The notes under the pieces: generated by a model | The model's database searches: none | The model's input: the letters and a program-made list of their open reading frames with translations, nothing else | Told to the model about the DNA's origin: nothing | Position numbers and translations under genes: made by a program | Part shown: piece by piece, positions 33,028 through 46,739 of the stretch | Layout: each line of letters opens with the position of its first letter | Numbering within the stretch: position 1 is the first letter of the stretch | NCBI GenBank assembly: GCA_029582155.1 | Contig: CM055901.1 | Coordinates: forward strand, 5,684,874-5,748,873 | Source of the DNA: Panopea generosa | Lineage: Eukaryota > Mollusca > Bivalvia > Adapedonta > Hiatellidae | Reading direction: 5' to 3' | DNA: 64,000 nucleotides

Positions 33028-36000
33028 GTAACGTAATTGTTTAGTTTACCTTATATAACTAGCATTGTATTCCGTATTAGCTCATTTAAAAAGTAATATA
33101 CCTCAACACGTGACTGATTGCATATATAATTATGGACTAAATATTGCGTATCGAAATCAGAGTAATTAAATTGAAATTGCTCAAAAGAACAGCTGTTCAT
33201 AATCATCATGTCATCCCATGTCTGGCGCTATACTTAATATTGATACTTAACATCACTACTATTGCATCCGTATCTGTATTTATCTCTCTTCTGTCCTACT
33301 TGAAAACTTTTGAGATCTGAACCTGTAATTACGTCGCCCCACAAACCATTGCGAATTTCCAAATAGTAAGCGATTTTTATGTGTCCCCCATCCCCACACA
33401 CCCTAGTTTTGAAATAAACTTTCAAAAAATCTTTCTAAATATGAGATCATGCGTACGTAGGTATTTTAGAATCTAATATGGTACTTATCTATATCGATTG
33501 TATTTTTGCAGAGGGACAATGTTACGACCGATTTATTCAAATCAATGTTTACACCTGTGCACGCTTATAACTACATCTAATATCCCGTGTCTAACCATTT
33601 CAGAGATATCCTCAGACACTTTGAGTGTCGTGTTATTGGTTACTTGCTGTATATTAGTGGCCATCTGTTTAGCTCTGTTTGTGGAAGAAATTGTCTTCTT
33701 GCATCGCGCGAACACTGGTGATGATGTTAAAATCAGAAAACATACAACGCTTCTGGGACTGTTTCCGGTAAGTCACGTGATATTTATATACAATCTAATA
33801 AAATGTGGGTTTGACAAGAGTCCTAGTATAGTAAACACATGCTTTTGTGTTAATAGGAAATACATATGTTAAAACTTTGATACGTTTAAAACAGCCTTTA
33901 CCAGATATATATAAAGGGAGATAATTAAATTCACAACAACGGAATCTACGATTTTTGGGATCTTTTCAGATGCTCATTCACAATGCATGATATATATATA
34001 TATGTAGATAATTATTTGTGAATAACCAGACATAAACGTACAAACCAGACTACGACGAGCTACAATGCAAACCATAGACACAATATCAATGCCTCTGCCA
34101 AAACAATATTTCGTGTCGACCATGACTTATATACTATGGATTTATATGCAACACATCTGGACTGGATGGATAATTTACATACATTAACTGATAACTTTAT
34201 TAGAGTAGGATCCAGTTAAGGATTTATGACTACCTTCATGCTATATAAAGGACATATTTATGAACCCGTAGGATCAAAGAGATACTGTGAATTCATATAT
34301 ATTTTATTTCATAAAGGGAGATAATTAAATTCACAACCACGGAGTTTACGTTATATAAATACCACTGCATACAATAACTTTGCACTAATAAATACACGTC
34401 TATGTATGTACAATATTCTTACGTGAATTCCTCTACGTGGCCGGGACAAAATGTTGCTGTCGAGGGTATATTGCGAATCAAAATTGAATTTTAAATAACT
34501 CTGAATGTTTTATTTTTAAATCGCTGCGACATTTTGAAAACGACAAATGATATCTGTCGGTTCACCATACCTTGTTCCTTAACAAACGATTTTTTATGGA
34601 TGTCAATAAACAAATACATTTTTTCTGAAAGAGAAATAGAGAGAGAGTAGCCATTATACTTTCCTATTCATGTATGTTTCGTCGTAATAGACAAAACAAG
34701 CGCAGAAAAAAACATTTATCTTTCCATCTAGGTTCTATCAATCGAATCGAAAATGCTTATGAAATGAAATTATACATGTTAGTCTATTAATCATTGATTG
34801 ATTCCCTTATGTATTTCCTATTTTTCAAAGGCAGTATTATATTTATACAGAAATTAAAAAATCTTACAATGAATGTAACAGCGGCTAATAGTAACACTTC
34901 CACTTAGCTACCGAGATAGCAGAAGCACTCCACTCTACCGTAGCATCAATCGAATAGTTCGTTTATCTTCCACTTGGCGACCGAAATAGAAGAACACTCC
35001 ACTCTACAGAAGCATCAATTGAATAGATCGATTATCTTCCACTTGGCGATCGAGATAGCAGAAGCACTCCACTCTACCGTAGCATCAATTGAATAGATCG
35101 ATTATCTTCCATTTGGCGATTGAGATAGCAGATGCACTCCACTCTACCGTAGCATCAATTGAATAGATCGATTATCTCCAACTTGGCGACCGAGATAGCA
35201 GAGGCACTCTACTCTACCGAAGTATCAATTTAATATATCGATTATCTTCCACTTGGCGATCGAGATAGCAGAAGCACTCTACTCTACCGTAGCATCAATT
35301 GAATATATCGATTATCTCCCACTTGGCGACCGAGATAGCAGAAGCACTCTACTCTACCGTAGCATCAATTGAATAGATCGATTATCTCCCACTTGGCGAT
35401 CGAGATAGCAGAAGCACTCTACTCTACCGTAGCATCAATTGAATAGATCGATTATCTCCCACTTGGCGACCGAGATAGCAGAAGCACTCTACTCTACCGT
35501 AGCATCAGTTTAATATATCGATTATCTTCCACTTGGCGATTGAGATAGCAGAAGCACTCCACTCTACCGTAGCATCAATAGAGTAGATCGATTATATTCC
35601 ACTTGGCGATCGAGATAGCAGAAGCACTCCACTCTACCGTAGCATCAATAGAGTAGATCGATTATCTCCCACTTGGCGATCGAGATAGCAGAAGCACTCC
35701 ACTCTACAGTAGCATCAATTGAATAGATCGATTATATTCCACTTGGCGATCGAGATAGCAGAAGCACTCCACTCTTCCACTTGGCGATCGAGATAGCAGA
35801 AGCACTCTACTCTACCGTAGTATTAATTGAATAGATCGATTATCTTCCACTTGGCGACCGAGATAGCAGAAACACTCTACTCTACCGTAGTATTAATTGA
35901 ATAGATCGATTATCTTCCACTTGGCGACCGAGATAGAAGAATCATTCCACTCTACAGTAGCTTCAATTGAATAGATCGATTATCTTCCACTTGGCGACCG

Positions 36001-39000
36001 AGATAGCATTCCATTCTACTGTGGCATCAATTGAATAGTTCAATTATCTTCCATATCGTGAGACGAGCGTAATGTTGAGTATGACACTAGTGTTTTGAGC
36101 ACACAAGAGCTGATTCTGTTCAACACTTTTTATCTGTACATGTTTGCGATCTGACGTCATTATAGTTGAATATGTGTTTCTGCGGGTGCGCTACACAAAT
36201 CAATAAATCACACAATAGGAACGCGTGTAAAATAATGTAAAGTCTGTTCTCAATCAAGTTTATTTTGTAAGAAATGTCAAAATTAAATATGTATATGTCG
36301 TAAGACTTCTGCAGTATGACTGATATAATTAAACTTTAATCATATTTCATTTATTCGACCAAAGTACTAATTGATGCTATCTTTGTAGAATAACAAAAAT
36401 GATACCTCGCGAATACCCCAAAAGTACATATAATTACGCGATTTCATCCGATTGAGACAAAAACAACGTCAGCAAAATAGGACCGTTTTAACAAGCACCT
36501 GATTCTAAAGATGTTTCGCCATGTTATCCAGAATAAACTTGACATTTTGAGCTTAATTGGACATTTACAATCATTCTGTGTGATAACCTTTTTGCGCTTA
36601 TTTAATCGTACTTATCTGATTGAGGCATTTTTCGAATTGAAATGCTTAAATAAAACATTTCCCCCAATAATTCATTTTTCCATGTTGTTGATTAGATTTA
36701 AACTAATATTCCTTTTACTTGGTTGCGTTTTCTTCGGTTAAACATGCTTAATGTGTTAGCAAATTGAACGTTACACAACTGAACAAAAAGTAAAAGGAAA
36801 TCGGATCAGATCGATACTGCCTCTCTCTCACATGATTAATTAATAGAAAACGATTCTAAACGGTGTTTGCTTTGATAGCAATCAAGTCGTTCAGTTGTGT
36901 GGTTATCAAACGTTTACAGCACGCATGTCGTTCAGTTGACTTGTGTTATCAAACGTTTACAGCAAGCATGTCGTCCAGTTGACTTGTGTTATCAAACGTT
37001 TACAGTACACATGTCGTTCAGTTAACTTGTGTAATCAAACGTTAGCAAACATGCTGTTCAGCGAACTTGTGTTATCAAACGTTAGCAAACAAATTAAACG
37101 TTTAACTGAACACAGCCCAGGCAAAACCGTAGGATAAAATTTTCCTAACCCATGTACAGTATACTGATACAATGCAATGGTGCTAGTTTATATTTTGAAT
37201 ATCTTTATTACAGCTGATTGGCATCTTATCTTTGCTGTCCATACTTGTGCCGACATGTACCACACTTGTCGACCTCACCGCAGCATGGTAAGTGTAAAGT
37301 ATGTAGTCCGTGTTGTGTCAATATTAAGCACGAATATTAAGCACTTCTAATTGGCTGATGCATAAAACCTTTTTTATGAGCTGTTGACGCATATAAAATA
37401 CAGAAATCTCAGAGTGAACAAGTATACGGTCTGTACTGGAGCCTGTGCTCTTTGCATTCTGATTCAACTATCATTTCAACATTTTGATGAAATTTATTTG
37501 AAAATTGTTTTTCAGTCTTTAACGTTTGAGAAACAACATATACAATTATGATACTTCCTATTTGAACAGGTCCCCAGGAAATGACGACCTGTATTTGTTA
37601 AAATTCCTTTATTATTAAAGTCATTATTCCGCTAAACAATCCCCAACCTCTCCATCCCCTCGTACCATCACATTCTCATCCTGCTAATCTGTTTATCCAT
37701 TAATTTCAATATTTAACTTTCGCTTTGATTTTATTTTAACTCACATATATTACCACCAACAAACTATTCTTTTTTCTAAATAACATTAGTTTGTTCCATC
37801 TCTAGTATCATAGTACGATATTCCAGTATCCATATCACCGGGCAATGTATATTTTGTTCAGACAATGGTCAGTTTGAGCGGGATACACGAATTCTTATCA
37901 AAACTGTTATAAGCTTGCATATTATTGGAACTGGTGTGTCTTTAAGGTTAATAGGTAGTGTTGTAATGCCCCGTATTTTGACAGTTCATAATTTATCGGA
38001 CCTCTTTTCAAAGAATTAATCTGCGCTATTTTAAATGTTTTGTCTTGTTTTACATTTCAAGTCAAGTTGCAATCATTTACTTAATAGTGAATCTTTTAAC
38101 AGCGTCAGTGTTGACCTAGTAACACGGTTAGATAAATTGTGTTATCCGTAAACACTTCGTTGTTATTGTTGGACCATGCTTTGATCTGCAATTTTTTATG
38201 TTGGCAGTAGCGCATGATGGGAATTGTTGTCATAGTGACCAGAATGTTGTACGAGACACGTTACCCGAGAGCGTAACAGTATCAACATATGTCACTCTGC
38301 TTCTATAAAAACAAATTATCATTAATTAATTGATCTTATTTATGTTCATTAAAAGAAAATTATTTATGCATAAAACGTATTACGTATATTCCAATACTCA
38401 GTTTCATGAAACGTTTTACTGACTTAAATATTTCACATGATATATTTTGCAGTTATCTGTCGTTGTCGATTTACACATTCTCTACGATGATAATAGATTA
38501 TTTCGGCGGAGAAGCTAAAATGATTGAAACAATGAAAGATGAAACATTCCGCCTGGCTACACCTCCATGCTGCTGCTTCTGTTTTTGTATACTCAAACCA
38601 ATAACACTTTCAGAGTAAGTCCCGAATGCAATTTTTACAAACAGATCTTTTTAAAGAAGTGACCTTCTCATTTAAAGAGATATCTATTGTATCTTTCATC
38701 TTCATCTTTCAGTTGAGTGTTCAATTGTTAATGAATTTATTGCCATGTTCAACACAATGCCGTTTATATTGATCATCATCATCCAAATCATCATTATCAT
38801 AATCATCATCATCATCATCATCTCTACTAATCGCATTCCTCTGGAAGAGTACTCTCGCAATGTGGTTAAATACGTATTATTACGTTACATTGTAGACGAG
38901 TATTATATTCCATCACATACTATTATTTTGCTGCATCACAGACTGTCATTACGTTACATTACAGATGATTATAAAATTATATCACAGACAATTTTTACGT

Positions 39001-42000
39001 TACACCACATACTTTTATAACGTTACATCAAATACTATTATTACGTTACATCACTGACGATTATTACGTTCCATTACAAACTAGTATTACGTTACATCTT
39101 ACATCACTGACGATTGTTCCGTTACATTACATACGACTATTTCGTTGCATCAAAGACGAATATAACGTTATATCACAGACGATTATTACGTTACATCACA
39201 GAGGAGTATTACGTAACATGACCTACTATTATTTTGCTGCATCACAGACTGTAATTACGTTACATTACAGACGATTATTACGTTTCATCACAGACTGTTA
39301 TTACAATACATCACAGACGATTAAAACGTAACATCACAGACGAATAGTACGTTACATCACAAACTAGTATTGCGTTATATCACAGACGGTTATTACGTTA
39401 CATCACAGAGTATTATTACGTTATATCACCGACTATTATTACGTTATATCCGGACTATTTTTACATTACATCACATACTATTATTACGTTACACCACTGA
39501 CGATTATTACGTTGAATCACAGACTAGTATTACGTTACATCACATACTATTATAACGTGACACCATTGACGATTATTACGTTGAATCACATACTAGTATT
39601 ACGTTACATCTCTGACGATTATAACGTTACATCATATACTATTATTACGTTACATCACTGACGATTATTACGTTACATCACAGACAATTATTACATTACA
39701 TCACAGAGGAATATTACGTTACATCACCGACTAATATTACGCTACATCACAGACGATTTTTACGTTACACCACAGACGATTTTACGTTACATCACAAACT
39801 ATTATTAAGTTACATCACAGACGATTATTACGTTACATCACAGAGTATTATTACGTTATATCACCGACTATTATAACGTTACATCACAGACTATCTTTAC
39901 GTTACATCACATACTATTATAACGTTACACCACTGACGATTATTACGTTGAATCACAAACTATTATTACGTGACATCACAGAAGATTATTACGTTACATC
40001 ACAGAGTATTATTACGTTATATCACCGACTATTATAACATTACATCACAGACTATTATTACGTTATATTACCGACTATTATTACGTTACATCACAGACTA
40101 TTTTTACGTTACATCTCATACTATTATTACGTTACACCACTGACGATTATTACGTTGAATCACAGACTAGTATTACGTTACATCACATACTTTTATTACG
40201 TTACACCACTGACTATTTTTACGTTGAATCACAGACTAGTATTACGTTACATCACAGACGATTATAACGTTACATCACTGACGATTATTACTCAACATCA
40301 CAGACGATTATTACGTTACATCACAAACAATTATTACGTTACATCACAGAGGAATATTACATTACATCACCGACTAATATTACGTTACATCACAGACAAT
40401 TTTTACGTTACATCACAGACGATTATTACGTTAGATCACAGATTATTATAACGTTACATCACATACTATTACAACGTTACATAGCATACTATTATTACGA
40501 TACATCACAGACGGATATTACGTAACAACACATACTATTAATACGTTATATCACACACGATTATTACGTTATATCACATACTAGTATTACGTTACATCAC
40601 CTACTATTATTACGTTACATCACAGACGATTATTACGTTACACACAGACTATTATTACGTTACATCACAGACAATTATTACGTTACATCACAGACTATTA
40701 TTACGTTACATCACAGCCAATTATTACGAAACATCAAAGACTAATATAACGTTACATCACATACTATTATTACGTAACATCACAGACGATTATTACGTTA
40801 CATCATTGCCTATTATTACATGACATCCCATACTATTATTACGTTAGATAATATATTACTATTACGTTACATCACAGATGATTATTACGTTACAACATAT
40901 ACTATTATTACGTTATATCACAGACGATTATTACGTTACTTCACATACTATTATTACGTTATATCAAAGACAACTATTACGTTACAACACATACCATTAT
41001 TACGTTATATCACGGACGATTATTACGTTACAACACATACTATTATTATGTTACATCACAGACGATTATTACGTTACATCACATGCTATTATTACGTTAT
41101 ATCACCGACTATTATTACGTTACATCACAGACGATTATTACGTGACATCACTGACGATTGTTCCGTTACATCACACACGATTGTTTCGTTGCATCAAGGA
41201 CGAATATTTCATTGCCTCACAGACAATTATTATGTTACATCAAAGACGAATGTTTTATTACATCACAGAATATTGTTCTTACTGTATAAACAGTCAAACT
41301 TGCTTTAAGCAGCCACAGTGGCTGATTTTGAGGCATGTTTGGATGTATGTATATATATTATCACATATGATTGTTCTCATTGTTACATTACACGTTTATT
41401 TACTTTTTTTCACAGAACATTGTTTTACATAACATTTATATTTATCATTTCAACAGACGATCCTTACTGTATATAAAGCTGTGTGCATTGCAAGTGACCG
41501 TTGTGCGTCCCGTGGTGTTATTTATTGCAGCAGTATTGTGGACGGACGGAAAATATAAAAAAGACTTGGTATAACATCAACTTCTGTCATAAAATAATAC
41601 TTTTGATGCTTGATGGTTTTATTAATCAGGTTATCTTGTGATTCAGTATCAATAATAAGCGTAATTATCAAGTTTTTATTATCAATTGTTTATCGAATAT
41701 ACAAAATACATACACCAACTTTGTAATGTACTTTACAAATATAGAAAACACCTGCACACACTTTGTAATTTATTTCTACAGCATTGAAAACACCTGCTTC
41801 TATTTCAAAATGAACCTCTCAAATATTGAAATATCTGTACCTACTTTGATATGTACTTCTCAAATAAAAAAACACATGCACACACTTTGTAATGCATTTC
41901 TCAAATTTGGAAAACACCTGCACCCACTTTGAAATGTAAGTCTCGAATATTGTAAATATTTGCACTTACTTTGTAATGTACTTCTAACATATAATAATCA

Positions 42001-45000
42001 CAAGCACACACTTTGAAATAGACTTCTTAAATATAAATGCACACGCTTGTCCTTTGTTAAACACGTAAATACACTTTTAATGTAATTCTCAAATATGGAA
42101 ACCACCTGCACCCACTTTGAAATGTACTTCTCATATATTGAAAATATCTACACCTACTTTGTATTGTATTTCTCAAATATAGGAACAACTGTAAACACTT
42201 TTTAATGCACTTTTTAAATATAGAAAACACCTGCACACACTTTGTATTTTTTTCTCTAATACATGGAAAACACCCGCTTCCAATTTGAAATGAACAAACA
42301 CATGCACACACTTTGTAATGTATTTCTCAAATTAGAAAAAGCACCTGCACCCACTTTGAAATGTTTCTCCCAAATATAGAAAACACCTGTACGAATTTTG
42401 TAATGTTATTCTCGAATATTGAAAACATCTGCATCTTCTTTGACTTGTACTTCTCAAATAAAGAAAACGTCTGCACACACTTTGTAATGCATTTCTCAAA
42501 CAAGGAAAACTCCAGCGCCCATTTTGTTATGTACTTCTCAAACATTGGAAACACCTGAACCCACATTGAATTGTACTTCAAAAAATTTGGATACAATCTG
42601 CATCTTCTTTGAAATGTACTTCTCAAATAAAGAAAACACCTGCACACACTTTATAATGTACTTCTCAAACAAAGAAAACACCTGCACACACTTAATAATG
42701 TACTTCTCAAATAAAGGAAACACCTGCACACACTTAATAATGTATTCTTAGATAAGGAAAACACATGCACACACTTTATAATGTATTCTTAAATAAGGAA
42801 AACATCTGCACACACTTTATAATGTATTCTTAAATACGGAAAACACCTGCACACACTTTATAATGTATTCTTAAAAAAGGAAAACACTTGCGCCTACTTG
42901 GTCATTTACTTTTCAAGTAAAGAGAACGCCTGCACCACTGTATAATTTATTTCGTTTAGATTTTAATTAATACGTACAGAAACTTGTTTAATAAAAATAT
43001 GGAACAGAACAAAAATGTGTTGATTTCATCATAATACAACTTTTCATCATACAATACACAACACAAGCTTCTATATTTTATCATTTTCAGGGTTCGGTTT
43101 CGTCGGCGTATTTATACATATCTGTTATATCTGGCATCAGCACATTGGTGTCCGTGTATGGACTGGTTGTTATGTTTAGAGGAACCCGACTACGACTCCA
43201 ACACCATCGAATCAACTATAAGTTTTTATCTTTACAACTCGCCATTATCATACTCAACCTACAAAACATGATCTTCAATTTTCTCGGAAGCAAAGGTATC
43301 CCGGAATGCATCGGTTCCAGGGGTCCCAAGGTCAGGGCAAACGGTATAAAGTTTTTACTTTATTATGGATAATGACGAAATTCACGAAATGACATTGTTG
43401 CAAAATACAGTTTTGCGATCGCTCTTTGGTCTGTACAATATCAAGAATTTATTATTGTCAACTGTTACTCCATCCTAAAGTTGATGACAAATTTAGCGCA
43501 AAACTATAGGATTAATGAACGGCAACACATCTTAGTTACATGCATATATTCAGATCTTCTTGTGTTTCTTTTCTAGTGGAGGAAGCCATTTCGGAGGTGG
43601 TCGTCTTTATCTGAAGAATATAAAATAAAAACAAAAGTAAAAAAAAAAACAGAATTAAAATTGACAACAATTTATAAATGCAACATGTTAATTCGGTTTA
43701 CAAGGCTATCATTTTAACCCGACACCATTGCTTATAAGTACATAAAACCTAACCCCTTTTAAGTATGTACTTTTGTTAATATATCTAAGCCATAAGTACA
43801 TGCACATCACTATACTGTATTTCGGTTAGGTCGCGTGGGCGGTTATTTAGATATTACTATGGACGCTGCAATAATGAAACTTCATGTTCGTCATTTCTGT
43901 TCGTGCTTAACTTTAATGCATATCAATATAAAACAAATGATACTGTTATACTGTAATATTAGACTGAATCTATATAGTGTTTCATTAACTGCATCAAATA
44001 TGTTTTCGTACATCTAATAAACAAAGTGTGTCTCTTATTGTAATTAATACAGAATACAGAAAAGTTTCATTTGGATTTTTAGCATATTACATACATGTAG
44101 TTTATCATCACAAATAATAACATGTGCATGCATAAAAAACAAAACATGCAAATTCAAATACAGGTTATATAAAGGAGAGAAATCTATATTTGTGTATCGT
44201 TATGATTATTTCTATAGCATTATTTTCATATCGTTCATGCATCATGTTGTTGGCATATTTTGTATGTACATTTATTACCAAAGTAAATATTGTTGCAAGT
44301 CAGCTATTTCTCAGGTGGTTGAAGATCGAGGTAGTAATTTAAACAATTAAATCACAAGATGAGGTATTAACTAAGGCACACTCCGCTTTAAATATCTCAA
44401 TTAAATAAAGTTGGAAAGCAAAAGAGTAAACAAGATTATGCTCAATTTTCTATACTTTAATTGTCATTCATGTAATTATTGGTAATCTACAAGTGTGCGT
44501 GACATGAATAATAATGCTACAAAATGTCAACTTAATTCACTTAAAACATACCTAAATAAATCAGTTTCCCAAGAATGCCTATAAAACATACCTAAATAAA
44601 TCAGTTTCCCAAGAATGCCTATAAAACACAATTAAATAAATCAGTTTCCCAAGAACGCCTATAAAACACACTTCAATAAATCAGTTTCCCAAGAATGCCT
44701 ATAAGTCTGTTTTATTGCTCTTTATTTATTACACTATCTAATTTATAAAATGTGTTAAATTATAAGCTTTAGAAATTAAAAAAATATTTAATACTAACTA
44801 AGACTTACAAAGAAAGAGATAAGAAACTTCAGGTGTATTTATAAAGAAAATGTACGGGGTCCAGAATTCAGTTTGCATTGACTATTTATACATAAACTGA
44901 TCACGCAAATAAAAGTGCTAGAATCCCACAACATATTAGTAAGGACTCCCGAAAAATGACGTCGTGAACGTCGTAACGTATAAAATATGTGGGACATCCC

Positions 45001-46739
45001 GCATAAAAAAAAAACTGTGGGGACGTCTTCTAGCAAATGCCGGGAACTTGCAATAAATTCCACTATTCACAAATGCACAGTACCATCACCTTTAAAACAG
45101 TGATTTAACGCTATAAATGTATTAAAGTATGGCAATAAACTTTATAAATTAAAATTACAAACATTAAACTACAATTTCATACCTTTGTACTTATTTTGCA
45201 TACATTATAAAGTATTAATTTTAGCGATAAAACTTTATCAGTAATGAATTCTTTAGATGTTATGTATCTGGTAACCTAGTAACAGGGTCCCATAATACTT
45301 TACTACAACAACAACAACAATATGGCTGCCTTAACAATGACTGGTGGACAGGTGCTCTTTTGAAAGTGATAAATCGATTTAAACAAAATACATGTATTTA
45401 TGACTATGACATAGATGATTACTGGCTAGAAAAGGTAAATAAACTATGTGAAATGATGATAGTAAAGATTTAACTTACTTAAGTAGAATAAGCTTGTAGC
45501 AATGTCTATAATCTGCACCACCTGCGTATACAAAAATGTAAACAACAGCACATTTTACCAGAGAATTCCGGGCATACCAATACATCTATATATCTTTTAG
45601 TGCCCTGGATTATTTTAGAAATTCGATAAATCATTGTGCTTAGTTCAAATCTTCATTTCAACTGTTAAAGATATGAATATTAACCATAAATGTGTATTGT
45701 CTTACAGCCATGAACCATGCACTACTCGTTATAGAAATGTTCCTTCTGTCCCTCCTAGCAAGAAGGGGCTACCGCATAGAGGAACCGAACTATCCAGCAA
45801 TCGACAAAGACAAAACCGGATTCGAGAACGTCGTCACTCTGCAAGATGAAAAGAATCATCGATTGAACGTAAGATTTGTTGACAGAGGTGTCAAACTTTA
45901 GTAAATGCATTCTTTGTAGAACGGAACCAACTCTCCCGATTGGATCCGTTAAATAGCAGTACATTTGAGCACGTTGATTGGTCAGTTGCTTCAGGGAAAG
46001 TTTGAATGACGTCATAGTTTATTAAGCGTTCAATTGCTATGAATTGTGCGACAGGCATAGAATTCCTTGCTTTTTTTCATAGGGGTTAATAGACCCTGGG
46101 ATTGCATTTCACAAAACAACTAACGATAAAATTAGGTCGTAAACTTAAAGTATATATTGTTCATTAAATTTTAAATATTAATCCAAATGAATCCAACTTC
46201 TTGATGAAAGATTCAGAAAATGATGTGTTTTCTGAAGATACAATATTAAATTCATGCGGATGGCTATGCAAAATATTATGGATATTTCTTATTTTACGTT
46301 TACGACTGTTTTTTCCGGGAGATTTCAGGTTTTATAAATATTCATTGAAAGTCCCAAATTAAAAGAAGGTTTCACTCAAAACCAATTGTTCTGTTCTATG
46401 CGGTATTATCGTTAGGTTGTTGTTTATAAGAACTATACAATCTCTTGTTGGATGGGAAAGGTGCCGTTTCGGTCTATCGATATACTTCTGTTAATATAGT
46501 TCATCAAATCTGAAAACATTATTATTATTGCTTCTAAGCCATCGGATTTTGTACAAACATTGCACGTTTAATGAGACAGATGGTATTTCTTTTGTCTGAT
46601 AATAAATGCTGTTTCTTCTTTTATTGGACAGAGTTGAAATATATAAGAAGAAGATTAGTTTTATGTTTATATTCGGGATATTGTACATTTTGCTTGAGTA
46701 ATAAATAACGCGCACATTTCTGTTTGTTTATTTCAGTGA
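32979..46739 (+). CDS. SLC51A: Organic solute transporter alpha-like gene, copy 2 (complete frame)
   Basis: Coding segments: 32979-33027, 33604-33767, 37214-37287, 38453-38614, 41457-41568, 43091-43343, 45708-45868, stop TGA at 46737-46739. They sum to 975 nt, exactly 325 codons with no internal stop, close to the roughly 340 residues of vertebrate Ostalpha. The extracellular N-terminus starts MANCSDEFPNTDVYYS and contains an N-C-S glycosylation sequon. Seven helices follow in the same exon layout as copy 1. The Cys motif reads PP-CCC-F-C-F-C, so two cysteines are replaced by Phe compared with copy 1. Ostalpha works at the plasma membrane with Ostbeta as a facilitated transporter of steroid-like organic anions; the substrate here cannot be inferred. 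Introns carry 70-bp, 43-bp, 23-bp, 42-bp and 40-bp arrays that differ from those in copy 1. All junctions are AG/GT, with phases 1, 0, 2, 2, 0, 1, 0. Confidence 0.92.
33604..33767 (+). CDS. SLC51A: Ostalpha copy 2, exon A (TM1)
   Basis: A 164-nt exon between CCATTTCAG and CCG/GTAAGT. It encodes helix 1 (VVLLVTCCILVAICLALFVE) followed by EIVFLHRANTGDDVKIRK. It ends LLGLFP as in copy 1. An open frame extends back to 33498 but is not family-like. Confidence 0.93.
34892..36055 (+). repeat. 70-bp minisatellite in intron A-B of copy 2, about 16 units
   Basis: Unit landmarks are CTTCCACTTGGCGACCGAGA, TAGCAGAAGCACTCCACTCT, ACCGTAGCATCAATTGAATA and GATCGATTAT. One unit near 35775 is internally shortened. 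Copy 1 has no array in this intron. Confidence 0.94.
36890..37090 (+). repeat. 43-bp minisatellite in intron A-B of copy 2, about 4.5 units
   Basis: Unit GTTATCAAACGTTTACAGCA then AGCATGTCGTTCAGTTGACTTGT. The last two units are shortened. It ends about 120 bp before exon B. Confidence 0.9.
37214..37287 (+). CDS. SLC51A: Ostalpha copy 2, exon B (TM2)
   Basis: A 74-nt exon between TATTACAG and CATG/GTAAGT. It encodes helix 2 and differs from copy 1 at only two residues (Ile to Thr twice). Confidence 0.93.
37288..38452 (+). other. Intron B-C of copy 2, array-free
   Basis: This 1165-bp intron has no tandem array. The corresponding intron in copy 1 is 4214 bp because of the 53-bp satellite. No other element recognised. 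Confidence 0.7.
38453..38614 (+). CDS. SLC51A: Ostalpha copy 2, exon C (TM3 and Cys motif)
   Basis: A 162-nt exon between TATTTTGCAG and CAGA/GTAAGT. It encodes YLSLSIYTFSTMIIDYFGGE and, after PP, CCCFCFC then LKPITLSE. The seven-residue cysteine cluster keeps five Cys. Confidence 0.94.
38870..41285 (+). repeat. 23-bp satellite in intron C-D of copy 2, about 100 units
   Basis: Unit TTACGTTACATCACAGACGA followed by TTA, with many point variants and CATACTA, CACTGAC and ATCACCGAC versions. Three units make 69 bp, so some frames repeat every 23 residues; none is a real gene. The CACAGACGATT core is shared with the copy 1 array in the same intron. Confidence 0.94.
41285..41335 (+). mobile_element. 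Short fragment of the 184-bp MITE-like family
   Basis: TAAACAGTCAAACTTGCTTT-AAGCAGCC matches the left end of the elements at 775 and 1318, then similarity stops. Probably a solo end or truncated copy, located at the edge of the 23-bp array. Confidence 0.5.
41457..41568 (+). CDS. SLC51A: Ostalpha copy 2, exon D (TM4)
   Basis: A 112-nt exon between TTCAACAG and GACTTG/GTATAA. It encodes RSLLYIKLCALQVTVVRPVV, then LFIAAVLWTDGKYKKDL. The first base completes a Glu codon from exon C. Confidence 0.92.
41725..42930 (+). repeat. 42-bp minisatellite in intron D-E of copy 2, about 28 units
   Basis: Unit AATGTACTTCTCAAATAAAG then AAAACACCTGCACACACTTTGT, with ATATTG and ATATAG variants and more divergence on the left. 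The unit is 14 codons, so repetitive frames (MYFSNKENTCTHFI) appear on both strands without being genes. Confidence 0.92.
43091..43343 (+). CDS. SLC51A: Ostalpha copy 2, exon E (TM5-TM6)
   Basis: A 253-nt exon between CATTTTCAG and AACG/GTATAA. It encodes GSVSSAYLYISVISGISTLV, helix 5, RGTRLRLQHHRINYKF, helix 6 and IPECIGSRGPKVRAN. Same phases as copy 1. Confidence 0.93.
43344..45707 (+). other. Intron E-F of copy 2
   Basis: 2364 bp. It contains a four-unit 40-bp repeat at 44543-44703 and a CAACAACAACAACAA run at about 45305. A short minus-strand frame (44839-45063) has no recognisable domain. No other element recognised. Confidence 0.6.
44543..44703 (+). repeat. 40-bp tandem repeat, 4 units
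   Basis: Unit AAAACATACCTAAATAAATC then AGTTTCCCAAGAATGCCTAT. The units are nearly identical, suggesting recent expansion. Confidence 0.95.
45708..45868 (+). CDS. SLC51A: Ostalpha copy 2, exon F (TM7 and cytoplasmic tail)
   Basis: A 161-nt exon between GTCTTACAG and TTGAAC/GTAAGA. It encodes MNHALLVIEMFLLSLLARRG and a tail ending QDEKNHRLN. Unspliced, the frame would run on ten codons to a stop at 45899-45901. The same donor position is kept in copy 1. Confidence 0.88.
45941..46046 (+). repeat. Intronic segment inverted relative to copy 1
   Basis: Reverse complement of 13904-14020 (see there). It contains GTTGATTGGTCAGTTGC (inverted CCAAT) and TGACGTCA, both promoter-type motifs. No transcript evidence can be drawn from sequence. 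Confidence 0.75.

Noticed and set aside
44839-45063. 74-codon minus-strand frame in intron E-F of copy 2
   Set aside because: It contains a plausible but unrecognised peptide. With no splice context or second copy in the window there is nothing to support a gene.
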